Shown: piece by piece, positions 19,884-28,784 of the stretch
Layout of the letters: each line of letters opens with the position of its first letter
How positions within the stretch are numbered: the stretch's first letter is position 1
Assembly: GCA_001544595.2 (NCBI GenBank)
Contig: FCOH02000010.1
Span: 1 to 64,000 of the forward strand
Source: Caballeronia peredens
GTDB taxonomy: Bacteria; Pseudomonadota; Gammaproteobacteria; Burkholderiales; Burkholderiaceae
Length of the DNA: 64,000 nucleotides
Reading direction: 5' to 3'
Notes under the pieces: model-generated
Told to the model about the DNA's origin: nothing
The model's input: only the letters and a program-made list of their open reading frames with translations
The model's database searches: none
Program-made: the position numbers and the translations under genes

Positions 19884-21071
19884 TCAGTGCGCCGCCGCGC
19901 CCAGCAGCCCGCGCGCCGCGAGACTCTGATACAGCGCCCGCACGCCGAACGTCCACGGCTCGATTTCCGTCGAGAGCCTCACCGTGTTGACGAGCGCGCC
20001 GAGGCTCGGCGTCGAGATCGTCACGACATCGCCGAGATGATGCGTGAAGCCGCCGCCTTCGGTATCGCGATCCTTGATCGGCGAGAACATCGTGCCGAGA
20101 AACAGCATGAAGCCGTCCGGATACTGATGATGCGCGCCGTGCGTCTGTTTCACGAGATCGGCCGGATCGCGGCTGATCTCGCTCATGTGGCTCACGCCTT
20201 CGAGCACGAAGCCGTCGTCCGCGCCCTCGATGCGCAACGACACGCTCGTGCCGCGCACCGAATCGAGCGTGAAGCGTTCGTCGAACAGCCGCACGAACGG
20301 GCCGATCGCGCACGACGCATTGTTGTCCTTCGCCTTGCCGAGCAGCAGCGCGCTGCGGCCTTCGATGTCGCGCAGGTTGACGTCGTTGCCGAGCGTCGCG
20401 CCGACGATCTCGCCGCGCGCATTCACCGCCAGCACGATTTCCGGCTCCGGGTTGTTCCATTGCGACGTCGGATACAGGCCGACATCCGCGCCGAAGCCCA
20501 CGGACGACATCGGCTGCGACTTCGAAAACACTTCCGCATCCGGCCCGATGCCGACTTCCATGTACTGCGACCACGCGCCGCGACGCTCGAGTTCGGCCTT
20601 CAGCTTCGCCGCGCTTTCCGAACCGGGCTTGATCTGCGAGAGATCCGCGCCGATCAGCTTGTTGATCGTGTCGCGCACTTCCTGCGCGCGGCTCGCGTCG
20701 CCGCCCGCCTGTTCCTCGATCACGCGTTCGAGCAGGCTGACCGCGAACGTGACGCCGCACGCCTTCACCGCCTGCACGTCGCACGGGGCGAGCAGGCGCA
20801 CGCCGGCGGGCGCGGCGTCCAGCGTCGCCTGCAGCAGATCCTGCACGTTGCCGAGATGTTCGCCCTCGGCGTTCCGGGCGATGTCGAGCGCATCGGGGCG
20901 ATCGAACAGGTCGGCGGTGGTCGGCGCGGCGCGCGTGATGTCGAACACTTCGCCACGTCGCACGGCCACGACGGCAGGACCGTTGACGGGCGCGGGACGC
21001 CACACGCGGCCGATCAGCACGGCGTCGGCGAAGTCTTCGGGCAGGCAGGAGGAAACGGAAACGGGCTGCAT
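19884..21071 (-). CDS. Fumarylacetoacetate hydrolase-family enzyme (sugar-acid dehydratase-like)
   Basis: 395 residues. The C-terminal two-thirds carries the FAH fold with metal-binding acidic residues in PEPEIVLAVNARGEIVGAT, GNDVNLRDIEGRS and GTMFSPIKDRD. Its length and N-terminal domain resemble 2-keto-3-deoxy-D-xylonate/L-arabonate dehydratases rather than short FAH proteins, so a step in sugar-acid breakdown is a reasonable guess. ATG 21071 begins MQPVSVSSCLP; no good ribosome-binding site is seen, so the start is less certain. An IclR regulator is encoded divergently, with a palindrome between them. Confidence 0.75.
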   Translation of the reverse strand: MQPVSVSSCLPEDFADAVLIGRVWRPAPVNGPAVVAVRRGEVFDITRAAPTTADLFDRPDALDIARNAEGEHLGNVQDLLQATLDAAPAGVRLLAPCDVQAVKACGVTFAVSLLERVIEEQAGGDASRAQEVRDTINKLIGADLSQIKPGSESAAKLKAELERRGAWSQYMEVGIGPDAEVFSKSQPMSSVGFGADVGLYPTSQWNNPEPEIVLAVNARGEIVGATLGNDVNLRDIEGRSALLLGKAKDNNASCAIGPFVRLFDERFTLDSVRGTSVSLRIEGADDGFVLEGVSHMSEISRDPADLVKQTHGAHHQYPDGFMLFLGTMFSPIKDRDTEGGGFTHHLGDVVTISTPSLGALVNTVRLSTEIEPWTFGVRALYQSLAARGLLGAAAH

Positions 21072-21152
21072 GGGCGGGATCACCGGAGCATGTAAAAAGG
21101 AGAATCGATCGTAGCCCGCGTGTCGAAGCGTGTCCATTGGGTTGCATGTTTA

Positions 21153-21166
21153 TCCAACCTGTTGGA
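21153..21166. promoter_or_regulatory. IclR-type operator candidate
   Basis: TCCAAC-CT-GTTGGA is a perfect 6-2-6 inverted repeat in the short gap between the divergent FAH-family gene and the IclR gene. IclR proteins often bind TGGAA/TTCCA-like palindromes, so this is a likely shared operator. Confidence 0.55.
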
Positions 21167-21199
21167 ATATGCGGAATCTCCGACGCTGCACTTCATCCG

Positions 21200-21958
21200 A
21201 TGGAAAAAGCCTACGACGTGCCCGCGCTGCGCCGCGCGAGCGACATTCTCGACACGCTCGCCGCGGCCGCGAAACCGGTGCGCGCCGCGACGCTCGCGGA
21301 ACAGACGGGCCTGTCGCGCAGCACGCTTTATCTGATGCTGGAAACGCTCGCGCGCATGCAATGGATCGAGAAGCGCGACGATGGCTATGTCGTCGGCGTC
21401 GGGCTGTTCGAGCTGGGCAACGCCTATGTGCGTCACGACGCGCTGCAGGCGGCATTTCGCGAAGGCGCGGGCGCGTTCATCAACAAGCACAACGAGGTCG
21501 TGCAACTCGCCGTGCTCGACGGCGTGCACGTGGTCTACGTCGCGCGCGAGGACGCGCATCGGCCGGTGCGGCTCGTGTCGGATCTCGGCTCGCGCCTGCC
21601 CGCGCACTGCTGCGCGCTCGGCAAGGCGCTGCTCGCCGGACTTGCCGATGACGCCGTCATCGAGCGCCTGCCCGAACGGCTCGAAGCAGTCACGCCGCGC
21701 ACCATCACGCGCCGCGCGGCGCTGTTGCGCGAACTCGCCGCGATCCGCACGAGCGGGCTCGCGGTGGAACGCGAGGAAGTCGCCGAAGGGCTCGCGTGCT
21801 TCGCGGCCTATGTCGGCATGACGGCGGCGGGCAAGCGCGTCGCCGTATCGACGAGCGTGCCCGTCGGCCGGCTCGATGCGAAGCGCGAGAAGCAGATTTG
21901 CATCGGAATCGCGCAGTTGGCCGCGAAGCTCGCCGCGCATTTGCGCGGGGCGCTCTGA
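21200..21958 (+). CDS. IclR-family transcriptional regulator
   Basis: 252 residues from ATG 21200 (MEKAYDVPALRRASDILDTL). It has an N-terminal winged helix (KPVRAATLAEQTGLSRSTLY) and a C-terminal IclR effector domain (FINKHNEVVQLAVLDGVHVVYV, LPAHCCALGKALLAGL). The frame is open to 21137, but the family start is at 21200. It is divergent from the FAH-family gene, with a TCCAAC-CT-GTTGGA palindrome between. It probably controls that gene and itself in response to a small organic acid. Confidence 0.85.
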   Translation: MEKAYDVPALRRASDILDTLAAAAKPVRAATLAEQTGLSRSTLYLMLETLARMQWIEKRDDGYVVGVGLFELGNAYVRHDALQAAFREGAGAFINKHNEVVQLAVLDGVHVVYVAREDAHRPVRLVSDLGSRLPAHCCALGKALLAGLADDAVIERLPERLEAVTPRTITRRAALLRELAAIRTSGLAVEREEVAEGLACFAAYVGMTAAGKRVAVSTSVPVGRLDAKREKQICIGIAQLAAKLAAHLRGAL

Positions 21959-22037
21959 GGCGCGCACATCGCGGCTCGATTCAGGCATTTTCGACGAGCA
22001 ACGTCCCCATCGACGGCCACGCGCCGTGCGCCCGCGA

Positions 22038-22562
22038 CTAGCGCACGGCCTGCTCGCTTGCGGATAACGCCGGACGGCGCGCGGCGAAGCGCGTTCCGGC
22101 CGCTTCGACTTCCTTCGCCGCATAGCCGTGCGCCGCGATCAGCACGTCGCACTTCGACTTCGCGCAGACGACGTCGCGCAGACGCTGTTCGCCGCGCCGC
22201 AAGCCGGTGTCCGCCTCGCCGCCGAGCACGATCAGGTCGGCGCCGAGTTCCTGCGCGGCGTTCGCAATCGTCTCGCCGAGGCTCGCATTCAGCGGCAGCC
22301 GGATCGTGCGCGCCGTGCCGTCGATGCTCGCGCGCTCGATCAGCCGCGCGCTGTAACGCGCGACGGCGCGCGCGTGATCGTCGATGACGGCGAGCGTCTG
22401 GTTGTAGTCGCAATCCGCGGTGATGACGGCCCACCACGGCGTCTGATCGACCACATGCAGCGCCGTCAGACGTGCGTTGCAATCGCGTGCGCGGCCGAGG
22501 GCGGTCCTGAGGGCGCTGTCGCTGAGACTCGGTCCCACGGCGACGAGAATGTGCTTGTACAT
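22038..22562 (-). CDS. Universal stress protein (UspA family)
   Basis: 174 residues of the UspA fold: MYKHILVAVGPSLSDSALRTA at the start and the nucleotide-loop region ADLIVLGGEADTGLRRGEQ. In ATP-binding Usps this loop reads GxxGxxG(S/T); here it is altered, so ATP binding is uncertain. A C-terminal tail of about 30 residues follows the domain. It is a single gene. Family roles include dormancy and stress tolerance. Confidence 0.85.
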   Translation of the reverse strand: MYKHILVAVGPSLSDSALRTALGRARDCNARLTALHVVDQTPWWAVITADCDYNQTLAVIDDHARAVARYSARLIERASIDGTARTIRLPLNASLGETIANAAQELGADLIVLGGEADTGLRRGEQRLRDVVCAKSKCDVLIAAHGYAAKEVEAAGTRFAARRPALSASEQAVR

Positions 22563-22718
22563 GATGCATCTCCGGTTGATATCGGGTACTGCTCGGGATG
22601 CATCTTCGTCGGCGAAAGTTAGACAGGAATGAGCGGCAGTCGCGCGATGGCTGGAAGTTTTACCAGGATATCGGCCAGACGGCGGATGGCCGGACGACCA
22701 GGCGGCCGCCGCGCAGAA

Positions 22719-22958
22719 TTAACGCCGGCGTTTCTTCCAGTCGTAGCCTGCGGGCGGATCGGCCACGCCCGGCTTGCCGACCGATTGCGGATTTTCGCTG
22801 CACAGCGTGATGAAGCCGATGTCCTCGCCGTCGGCCTGACGTTTTCGCAGGTCTTCCGTGAAGCGCAGCGCTTCGGCGAGCGACGTCGCATCGAACTTTC
22901 TGTAATGAGCGGCGCCTTCGGCGTCAGGGTTGCCGCCGAGCCAATAGACGACGAACAT
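22719..22958 (-). CDS. Small hypothetical protein, 79 aa
   Basis: Reads MFVVYWLGGNPDAEGAAHYRKFDATSL, then a helix (AEALRFTEDLRKRQADGEDIG) and a basic end (GYDWKKRRR). It is soluble, with no signal peptide. GAGGAA lies before the ATG. I do not know the family; similar short proteins occur in Burkholderia genomes. It is transcribed alone between the Usp gene and the divergent receiver-domain gene. Confidence 0.6.
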   Translation of the reverse strand: MFVVYWLGGNPDAEGAAHYRKFDATSLAEALRFTEDLRKRQADGEDIGFITLCSENPQSVGKPGVADPPAGYDWKKRRR

Positions 22959-23172
22959 CGAGTTCCTCACGTTTTGGGATTCCCGCCTTGATGGCGCGCC
23001 GTGCCATGCCGATGCAAAACGTGCACGACGCGTGTGCATCGGCATGTCGCAGCGTCACCGGGTATTCCCCAAGTGTAACGTCGGCGGGCCGCGTGGCGCC
23101 TGACGGCGCGCCCGGCGACGGCCGAGGGAACGAACGTTGCTCTGTCATCCGCTCATTCAGAGGCCAAGAACG

Positions 23173-23610
23173 ATGCAACAACCCGATCGCGTACCTTCGC
23201 AGGCGCTGTGGCAGATTCCGGTGCGCACGACGCATGCCGGCGAACCGCGCGTGCTCATCGCCGATGACGATCTCGACGCGACACGCGCGATCTGTCTCGC
23301 GCTCGAAGATGCCGACTTCGCCGTGCGCGCCGTGCATACGGGCCTCGACGCGGTGACGCTCGCGCGCAAGTGGCGTCCGGGCGTAGTGTTGCTCGATCTG
23401 ACGATGCCGCTCGGCGACGGCTGGGAAGCGGCCGAGGCGATCCGCGCGATCGACGGCACGATGCTGATGATCGCGCACACGAGCCGCACCAGCCGCGAGG
23501 ACTGGACGCGCGCGCAACGCACGGGCTTCAACGGCTACTTCGTGAAGCCCACGGAACTCGACGGCATGATCGCGGTGCTGCGCGAGTTCTTTGCGGTGCG
23601 CGAATCGTAG
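23173..23610 (+). CDS. Stand-alone response-regulator receiver protein
   Basis: 145 residues, a single receiver domain: the acidic pair in VLIADDDLD, phospho-acceptor Asp in VVLLDLTMPLGDG, conserved Thr/Ser region (IAHTSRT) and Lys in YFVKPTELD. There is no output domain, so it acts by protein contact or as a phosphate sink. No kinase gene is adjacent; the hybrid kinase at 2577 is 17 kb away and not obviously linked. Confidence 0.88.
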   Translation: MQQPDRVPSQALWQIPVRTTHAGEPRVLIADDDLDATRAICLALEDADFAVRAVHTGLDAVTLARKWRPGVVLLDLTMPLGDGWEAAEAIRAIDGTMLMIAHTSRTSREDWTRAQRTGFNGYFVKPTELDGMIAVLREFFAVRES

Positions 23611-23656
23611 GGCGATGCCGTTGCTCGCAACGCCGCATGCCGCGCTTGCGCAGCCA

Positions 23657-24067
23657 TCACGCCCCGGCACGCCCGCGCGACGCGTCGATCAACCTGAGCG
23701 CAGGCCGGTCGACATCGTGCCCGATCTGCGGCTTGAGCATGTCTTCCCAGTACTGGCAATAGCCGGCCCAGAAAGGCATCTGAGTTTGCGCGCAGACGGC
23801 CGTCGGCAGGGAAACGGGCAGTGCCCGGCGCAGGCGCTGAATCTCATTCTGCTTCCATTGCAGCAGCGCGCGCCGATGTCCGCGCTGCGGCGGACACTGC
23901 GCGTTCATTTCGGCGAGCGCGATCGTCAGGCCTTCGGCGGGACGCGACGCCATCGTGGTCAATACGTTGGTCTGCGGGCGCGGCCCGCGCTCGTGGCAAA
24001 TGATCGCCCCGATCTGGCCGAGGATATACATGGCTCGCGCCATCGACGGTTCGGAATGGAGTTGCAT
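23657..24067 (-). CDS. Hypothetical protein, 136 aa
   Basis: Starts MQLHSEPSMARAMYILGQIG with GAGAGG before the ATG. It contains helical, soluble segments and several Cys, Trp and Tyr residues near the C-terminus (AVCAQTQMPFWAGYCQYWEDM). No domain is recognised. It converges with the receiver-domain gene. The frame is also open upstream to 24121, but the ribosome-binding site favours 24067. Confidence 0.6.
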   Translation of the reverse strand: MQLHSEPSMARAMYILGQIGAIICHERGPRPQTNVLTTMASRPAEGLTIALAEMNAQCPPQRGHRRALLQWKQNEIQRLRRALPVSLPTAVCAQTQMPFWAGYCQYWEDMLKPQIGHDVDRPALRLIDASRGRAGA

Positions 24068-24354
24068 GGCGCCTCTCGGATTTGTCGTTTTCTTCTTCGT
24101 GCATGGCGCTCGAAGCTGCATCGCTTACGATGACGGTCTGAACACATCGCATCGCAGCGTTTTATTAAGATACCGTAGTCGGATTAATCTGAAATGCACA
24201 TCGACAAAAATATACAGTCGACGCGCGCGAGCTGATTCAGCGAGACATTCAGAACGAAGAGGATGCCGAACTAAACGCCGACGTTCGACGAAGAACGGCA
24301 AAAAATGATCGCGTGCACGCCCGTCCGAATCGTGCTAAACATTGAGTGGTCCGG

Positions 24355-25863
24355 ATGCCACGCACGACGGCATCGCAGTCTTTCAGCGGTTTCAACTCAC
24401 TTTCAGCGAGCCAGAACGTGTCTGTCCGACGACTCGCGACGCTCTGGCGTCTTGGCAGGGCGTTCGTCCACGAAAGCCATCAGGTCGACGACGGCGCCGC
24501 GATCACACGCGTCGCGCGCTTTTTCGCCTCGCACGGCGCGCGTGCCGCGCCGCTCGCGGCGGGCGTGCCCGCGCTCTCGCAACTCTCGCGCGTGCTGGAA
24601 AACGCGTCCGGCGCGCTCGCGCGTCATCCCGTGCTGGCGGAAACCGCCGTGCGCGTGGCGCTCGCGGAGATGGACGGCCTCTTCACGCCTTACGACGCAG
24701 CGCGCTTTCGCGTCGCGTGCGCCGCCGTGCTCCCCGCGACGCCCGCCTTCGAACTCACGCATCTGAGCGACGTGCCGCTGCGTTCCGGCGTCGCGGAGCA
24801 GACGCATACGGCGCGTATCGGCGAAATGGCCGTGCGCGTCACGTTGCTGCGTGCCGATGCGCGGGCCGAACTGGAAGACGATCTCGACCTCGCGTTCGCG
24901 GCGGCGCGCTTCGCGGAGCGGCGCTCGGCGAAAGCGCGCGGTCTGCATCCTTCGGAATGGGTGCGGCGCGCGCGGGAAAGCGTCGACGCGATGATCGACC
25001 TGCGTCAGCGTGCAGCCGATCAGAGTTATCTGCGTTTCCGTCTGCGCGACGACGAGCGCCTCGCCGTGCCCGAAGTGCTCTGGGACTATTGCAACGATTC
25101 CGTGCTGACCACGCGCGCGATCCAAACCGCCGCGCTGTCGGACGCCGCCGCGCTCGCGTCGTGCGGGCTCGATCAGGCCGACGTCATCGCGACGTTGATC
25201 GAGGCGTTCTTCGAGATGGCGCTGGGCGTCGGGGTGTATCACGCGGGGCTCGATGCAGCCGGCGCGCGCGTGAGCATCGAGCCCGCGACCCGCGGACAGA
25301 TCGTGCTCGAAGCCGATAATCCGCTGATGATCTTCGCCGCGCACGAACGCGAATTTCTCGTCGGCGTGTCGCACGCGCTGCTGGAAGGCGATCACAAGGC
25401 GGCGGCGCGCATGCATCTCGAACACGGCCGGCCGGAAACGCACGCGACGCATCACGAAGTGCGCGTCGAGTCGACGTATCGGCGCGAGGCGGAGCGCTTC
25501 GCGTCGCCGCACGCGCGGCGCAGCGCCGGCGTCGCGCATCTGTTCGGCGCGATCGGCAAGGCGCCCGCCGAGCACATGTTCAGCGCGGCGCACGGGCGTA
25601 TCGCGTCGCGGGCGATGCTGCTGTCGCGTTCGGCGGAACGCATCGAGAGCATGGCGCAGGAAATCGCGCCCAATGTCGATGTGTGGAAGATCGCGCGCAA
25701 GGTCATTTTGCGGCTGGCGGCGGATCAGTTCAGCTTGCGGCGCCTGGCGGCGCGTTTCGCGCACGAAGCGACGCAATGGCCGCACACGCTTCCGCGGCTG
25801 CCGGCGCTGATCGCGAAGCGCGCGGCGGCGTCGCAACGCACGCGCGGCACGGTATTTCGCTAG
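24355..25863 (+). CDS. UbiB/AarF-like protein lacking kinase residues (pseudokinase)
   Basis: 502 residues that follow the UbiB/ABC1 layout: RLGRAFVHESHQVDD, ELEDDLDLAFAAARFAERRS, VPEVLWDYCNDSVLTTR, LDQADVIATLIEAFFEMAL and LVGVSHALLEGDHKAAARMH. Residues that define the kinase are missing. The VAVKV lysine position reads VRVTLL, the HADPHPGN loop is YHAGLDAAGA, DFG is replaced by EADNP, and the N-terminal KxGQ motif is lost. Active UbiB supports ubiquinone synthesis; this copy probably has no such catalysis. ATG 24355 is used; GTG 24346 is an alternative. Its stop codon overlaps that of the convergent IclR gene. Confidence 0.7.
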   Translation: MPRTTASQSFSGFNSLSASQNVSVRRLATLWRLGRAFVHESHQVDDGAAITRVARFFASHGARAAPLAAGVPALSQLSRVLENASGALARHPVLAETAVRVALAEMDGLFTPYDAARFRVACAAVLPATPAFELTHLSDVPLRSGVAEQTHTARIGEMAVRVTLLRADARAELEDDLDLAFAAARFAERRSAKARGLHPSEWVRRARESVDAMIDLRQRAADQSYLRFRLRDDERLAVPEVLWDYCNDSVLTTRAIQTAALSDAAALASCGLDQADVIATLIEAFFEMALGVGVYHAGLDAAGARVSIEPATRGQIVLEADNPLMIFAAHEREFLVGVSHALLEGDHKAAARMHLEHGRPETHATHHEVRVESTYRREAERFASPHARRSAGVAHLFGAIGKAPAEHMFSAAHGRIASRAMLLSRSAERIESMAQEIAPNVDVWKIARKVILRLAADQFSLRRLAARFAHEATQWPHTLPRLPALIAKRAAASQRTRGTVFR

Positions 25864-26672
25864 CGCGTGCCGGGGCTCATGCGGGCCGCGATCGCGCGGC
25901 AGGCTTCCCTGAGCGGCGCGACATAGGTTTCGAGCGGCGTCGCGCTCTTTCTGAACAGCGGAATGCTGATGCTCACGCAGCCGAGCGTCGCGCCGTTCGC
26001 GCCGACGATCGCGCTGCCGTAGCAGAAAATCTGCGCTTCGTTTTCCTCGCGGTCTTCCGCGTAGCCGCGCGTGCGCGTGGCGTCGAGTTCGGCGTCGAGT
26101 GCGCCGCGATCGACGATCGTATTCGGCGTGAAGCGCTCGAACGCGATGCCTTGCAGGAGCGAGTTGCGTGCGTCGGGCGCAAGCGTCGACAAATACGCCT
26201 TGCCGACGGAACTCGAATACAGCGTCACGCGCGTGCCGATGCGCGAAGCCATGCGCACCGCGTGCGGGCTTTCCAGCTTCTCGACATACACCATTTCCGA
26301 GCCGCTTCGCACCGCCAGATGCACGGTTTCCTGCGTCGCGTCGCGCAGCGTCTGCAATGCTTCGGTCGCGGCGACGCGCAGGTCCGAGCGCTCCCAGCTG
26401 CGGCTCGCGAGCGACATCAGACGCGGCCCGGGCGCATAACATCCGCCGCGCAAGCTTTCGACGATGAGCCCCTCCGCCATCAACGCGCCGACGATGCGAT
26501 ACACCGTCGGACGCGGATAGCCGCTTGCCGCCGTGAGACGCGCGATGGTCGGCGGCTCGTCGGCATCGGCGATGAGTTGCAGAACCGCCATGAACTTCGA
26601 GAACGCGGCGGTCCCGCTGGCTTTGGCGGCTTCGAGGGCGAGAGAGTCTGGGAGCATGATGTTGCGAATCAT
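25860..26672 (-). CDS. IclR-family regulator of the cupin dioxygenase operon
   Basis: 270 residues with an IclR winged helix (EPPTIARLTAASGYPRPTVYRI) and effector domain (ETVHLAVRSGSEMVYVEKLES, SSVGKAYLSTL, CVSISIPLFRK). It is the last gene of a minus-strand run (cupin dioxygenase, MFS, SDR, this), 8 bases after the SDR gene. ATG 26672 is used; ATG 26657 is an alternative start. It likely responds to the operon's substrate and acts at the repeats upstream of the dioxygenase gene. Confidence 0.85.
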   Translation of the reverse strand: MIRNIMLPDSLALEAAKASGTAAFSKFMAVLQLIADADEPPTIARLTAASGYPRPTVYRIVGALMAEGLIVESLRGGCYAPGPRLMSLASRSWERSDLRVAATEALQTLRDATQETVHLAVRSGSEMVYVEKLESPHAVRMASRIGTRVTLYSSSVGKAYLSTLAPDARNSLLQGIAFERFTPNTIVDRGALDAELDATRTRGYAEDREENEAQIFCYGSAIVGANGATLGCVSISIPLFRKSATPLETYVAPLREACRAIAARMSPGTR

Positions 26673-26680
26673 GCCACGAC

Positions 26681-27409
26681 TCACGCGACCAGATAGCCGC
26701 CGTCGACCGGGACGATCGCGCCGGTCATGAACGACGCGGCTGGCGACGCGAGAAACGCCGTCACGCGCGCGACGTCTTCGGGCAAGCCCCAGCGCTTCAT
26801 CGGCGTGCGCTCGAGGATGGCTTGCGAGCGGCCGTCGTCGTCCTGTAGCGCCTGCGTGAGCGGCGTCGCGATCCAGCCGGGCGCAACCGCGTTCACGCGG
26901 ATGCCGTCGGCCGCATACGCGATCGCGAGCGACTTCGTCAGTTGCGCGACGCCGCCCTTGCTCGCGCTGTACGCGGGCACGAGTCCGCCGCCGAAGAACG
27001 TCAGCATCGACGCCGTGTTGACGATCGAACCTTGGCTCGCCGCGAGCAAAGGGCGCGCCGATGCGCACATGCGCATCGTGCCGTTGAGGTTCACGGCAAT
27101 CACACGCTCGAAGGTTTCGATGTCGTGCTCGTCGCCGCGACGGATCATGCCCGCGCAGTTGACGAGCACGTCGAGCGCGTCGAGTTGCGTGAACAGCGCG
27201 GCGACGCTGGCGGCATCGGCGACATCGAGCGGGGCGAGTTCGATGTCATGGCCCAGCGCGCCGCGTTGGGCGTCGGTGGGCGCGAGACCGGCTGCGATCA
27301 CGCGCGCGCCGAGCGCCGCGAACTGCTGCGCGATGCCCGCGCCGATGCCCTGCGTGCCGCCGGTCACCACGACGGTCTTGCCCTTGAAGAGATCAGCTTG
27401 AAAAGTCAT
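26681..27409 (-). CDS. Short-chain dehydrogenase/reductase
   Basis: 242 residues with the classical SDR set: TGGTQGIG, NCAG, Ser in NTASMLTFF, YSASK and PGWIATPL. The substrate is not evident. In the operon with an MFS importer and a 2,4'-dihydroxyacetophenone dioxygenase-like cupin, it may interconvert an alcohol and a ketone of the imported compound. It starts 11 bases after the MFS gene stop. Confidence 0.85.
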   Translation of the reverse strand: MTFQADLFKGKTVVVTGGTQGIGAGIAQQFAALGARVIAAGLAPTDAQRGALGHDIELAPLDVADAASVAALFTQLDALDVLVNCAGMIRRGDEHDIETFERVIAVNLNGTMRMCASARPLLAASQGSIVNTASMLTFFGGGLVPAYSASKGGVAQLTKSLAIAYAADGIRVNAVAPGWIATPLTQALQDDDGRSQAILERTPMKRWGLPEDVARVTAFLASPAASFMTGAIVPVDGGYLVA

Positions 27410-27420
27410 GACGGTGTGAT

Positions 27421-28722
27421 TTATACGGCGGGAACGGGCGCGGGCTGCTGCCGGGAATCTTCGATCGGCGCACGCACGACGAACATGTAGACGAGCGCCG
27501 CGGCGAACGCGACGCCCGCGCTGATCAGGAACGCGTTGACGAACGAATGCGTCTTGTCGACGACGAGACCGGTGATGAACGGCGCGAACGAGCCGCCGAA
27601 GTAGCCGCCGAAGTTCTGGATGCTGCCGAGCGACGCGACCATGTGGCGCGGCGCCGCGACCGACACGAGCGCCCATGCCGCGCCGCTCGCCATGTTGACG
27701 AAGAACATCGCCGCCGAGAGATAGACGATCGCGAGGGTGAGATTCGGCGTGAACGCGGCCGGCACGGTGAAGAGCGCGCCGCCGATGAGACCCGAGCAGA
27801 TCGGCCACTTGCGGCTGCGGATCGGGGCGACGCCGCGCGCCATCAGCCCATCGGCGATAAAGCCCGACGACAGCATGCCGAGCGTGCCCGCGAGATACGG
27901 AATCGTCACGACCCAGCCGGTCTTCGCGATCGTCAGATGACGTTCATGTTCGAGATACGCGGGCAGCCAGGTGAGATAGAGCCAGACCATGTAGATCACG
28001 CCCATGAAGCCGAAGATCATGCCCCACGTGGTTGCGCGGCCGAACAGCCCGCGCCATTCGGCGAAGCTCATGTTGCGTTCCGCGCGCTGCGCCGGTTCGC
28101 CTTCGGTGAGATGCGCGAGTTCGTGCGATTCCAGCTTCACGTCGCGGCGATTGCGATACACGATGTACCAGCCGATCGACACCGCAATGCCCAGCACGCC
28201 CATGATGACGAACATGTTGCGCCAGCCGAAGTTGAGCAGAAGCACGGTGAGAATCGGCGGGGCGAGCGCGGGTCCGATCGTCGATGACGTGACGAAAATG
28301 CCCGTCGGCTTGCCGCGCTCGCGTTGCGCGAACCATTCGGAGACGACTTTCGCGCCCGCCGGAAACTGCGGCGCCTCGCCGATGCCGAGCGCGATGCGCG
28401 CCGCGAGAAATTGATGCAGGTTCGTGACGAGGCCGCCGAACAACTGCGCGACCGACCACACGAACATGCCGAGCCCGAGCATGATGCGCGCGCCGAAGCG
28501 ATCCAGCATCACACCGATGGGCAGTTGCGAAAACGCATACGCGAACGAGAACGCGGAGAGCAGCAGGCCCATTTGCGAGGCCGAAAGGCCGAGTTCCTGC
28601 GTGACCGAATGATTGGCGATCGAAAGCGTGCTGCGATCCAGATAGTTCACGATGCCCGCGAGCATCAGGAACGCGATCGCAACGATCTGAACGCGCCTGA
28701 GGCGCGGCGATTTTTCCAGCAT
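27421..28722 (-). CDS. MFS transporter (anion:cation symporter type)
   Basis: 433 residues with 12 hydrophobic segments. The family signature NYLDRSTLSIANHSV in segment 1, the D-R-x-G-A-R loop (LDRFGARIM) and GIGEAPQFPAGAKVVSEWF match the ACS family (glucarate, galactonate and aromatic acid importers). It probably imports an organic acid or aromatic compound used by the operon. GGAGGA precedes the ATG. It follows the dioxygenase gene by 62 bases. Confidence 0.88.
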   Translation of the reverse strand: MLEKSPRLRRVQIVAIAFLMLAGIVNYLDRSTLSIANHSVTQELGLSASQMGLLLSAFSFAYAFSQLPIGVMLDRFGARIMLGLGMFVWSVAQLFGGLVTNLHQFLAARIALGIGEAPQFPAGAKVVSEWFAQRERGKPTGIFVTSSTIGPALAPPILTVLLLNFGWRNMFVIMGVLGIAVSIGWYIVYRNRRDVKLESHELAHLTEGEPAQRAERNMSFAEWRGLFGRATTWGMIFGFMGVIYMVWLYLTWLPAYLEHERHLTIAKTGWVVTIPYLAGTLGMLSSGFIADGLMARGVAPIRSRKWPICSGLIGGALFTVPAAFTPNLTLAIVYLSAAMFFVNMASGAAWALVSVAAPRHMVASLGSIQNFGGYFGGSFAPFITGLVVDKTHSFVNAFLISAGVAFAAALVYMFVVRAPIEDSRQQPAPVPAV

Positions 28723-28784
28723 GGTGTCTCCTCCGAATGCTCTTTTGAGTCTGCTAGAGGTGGATCGAGAAATTGACTTTGAGA

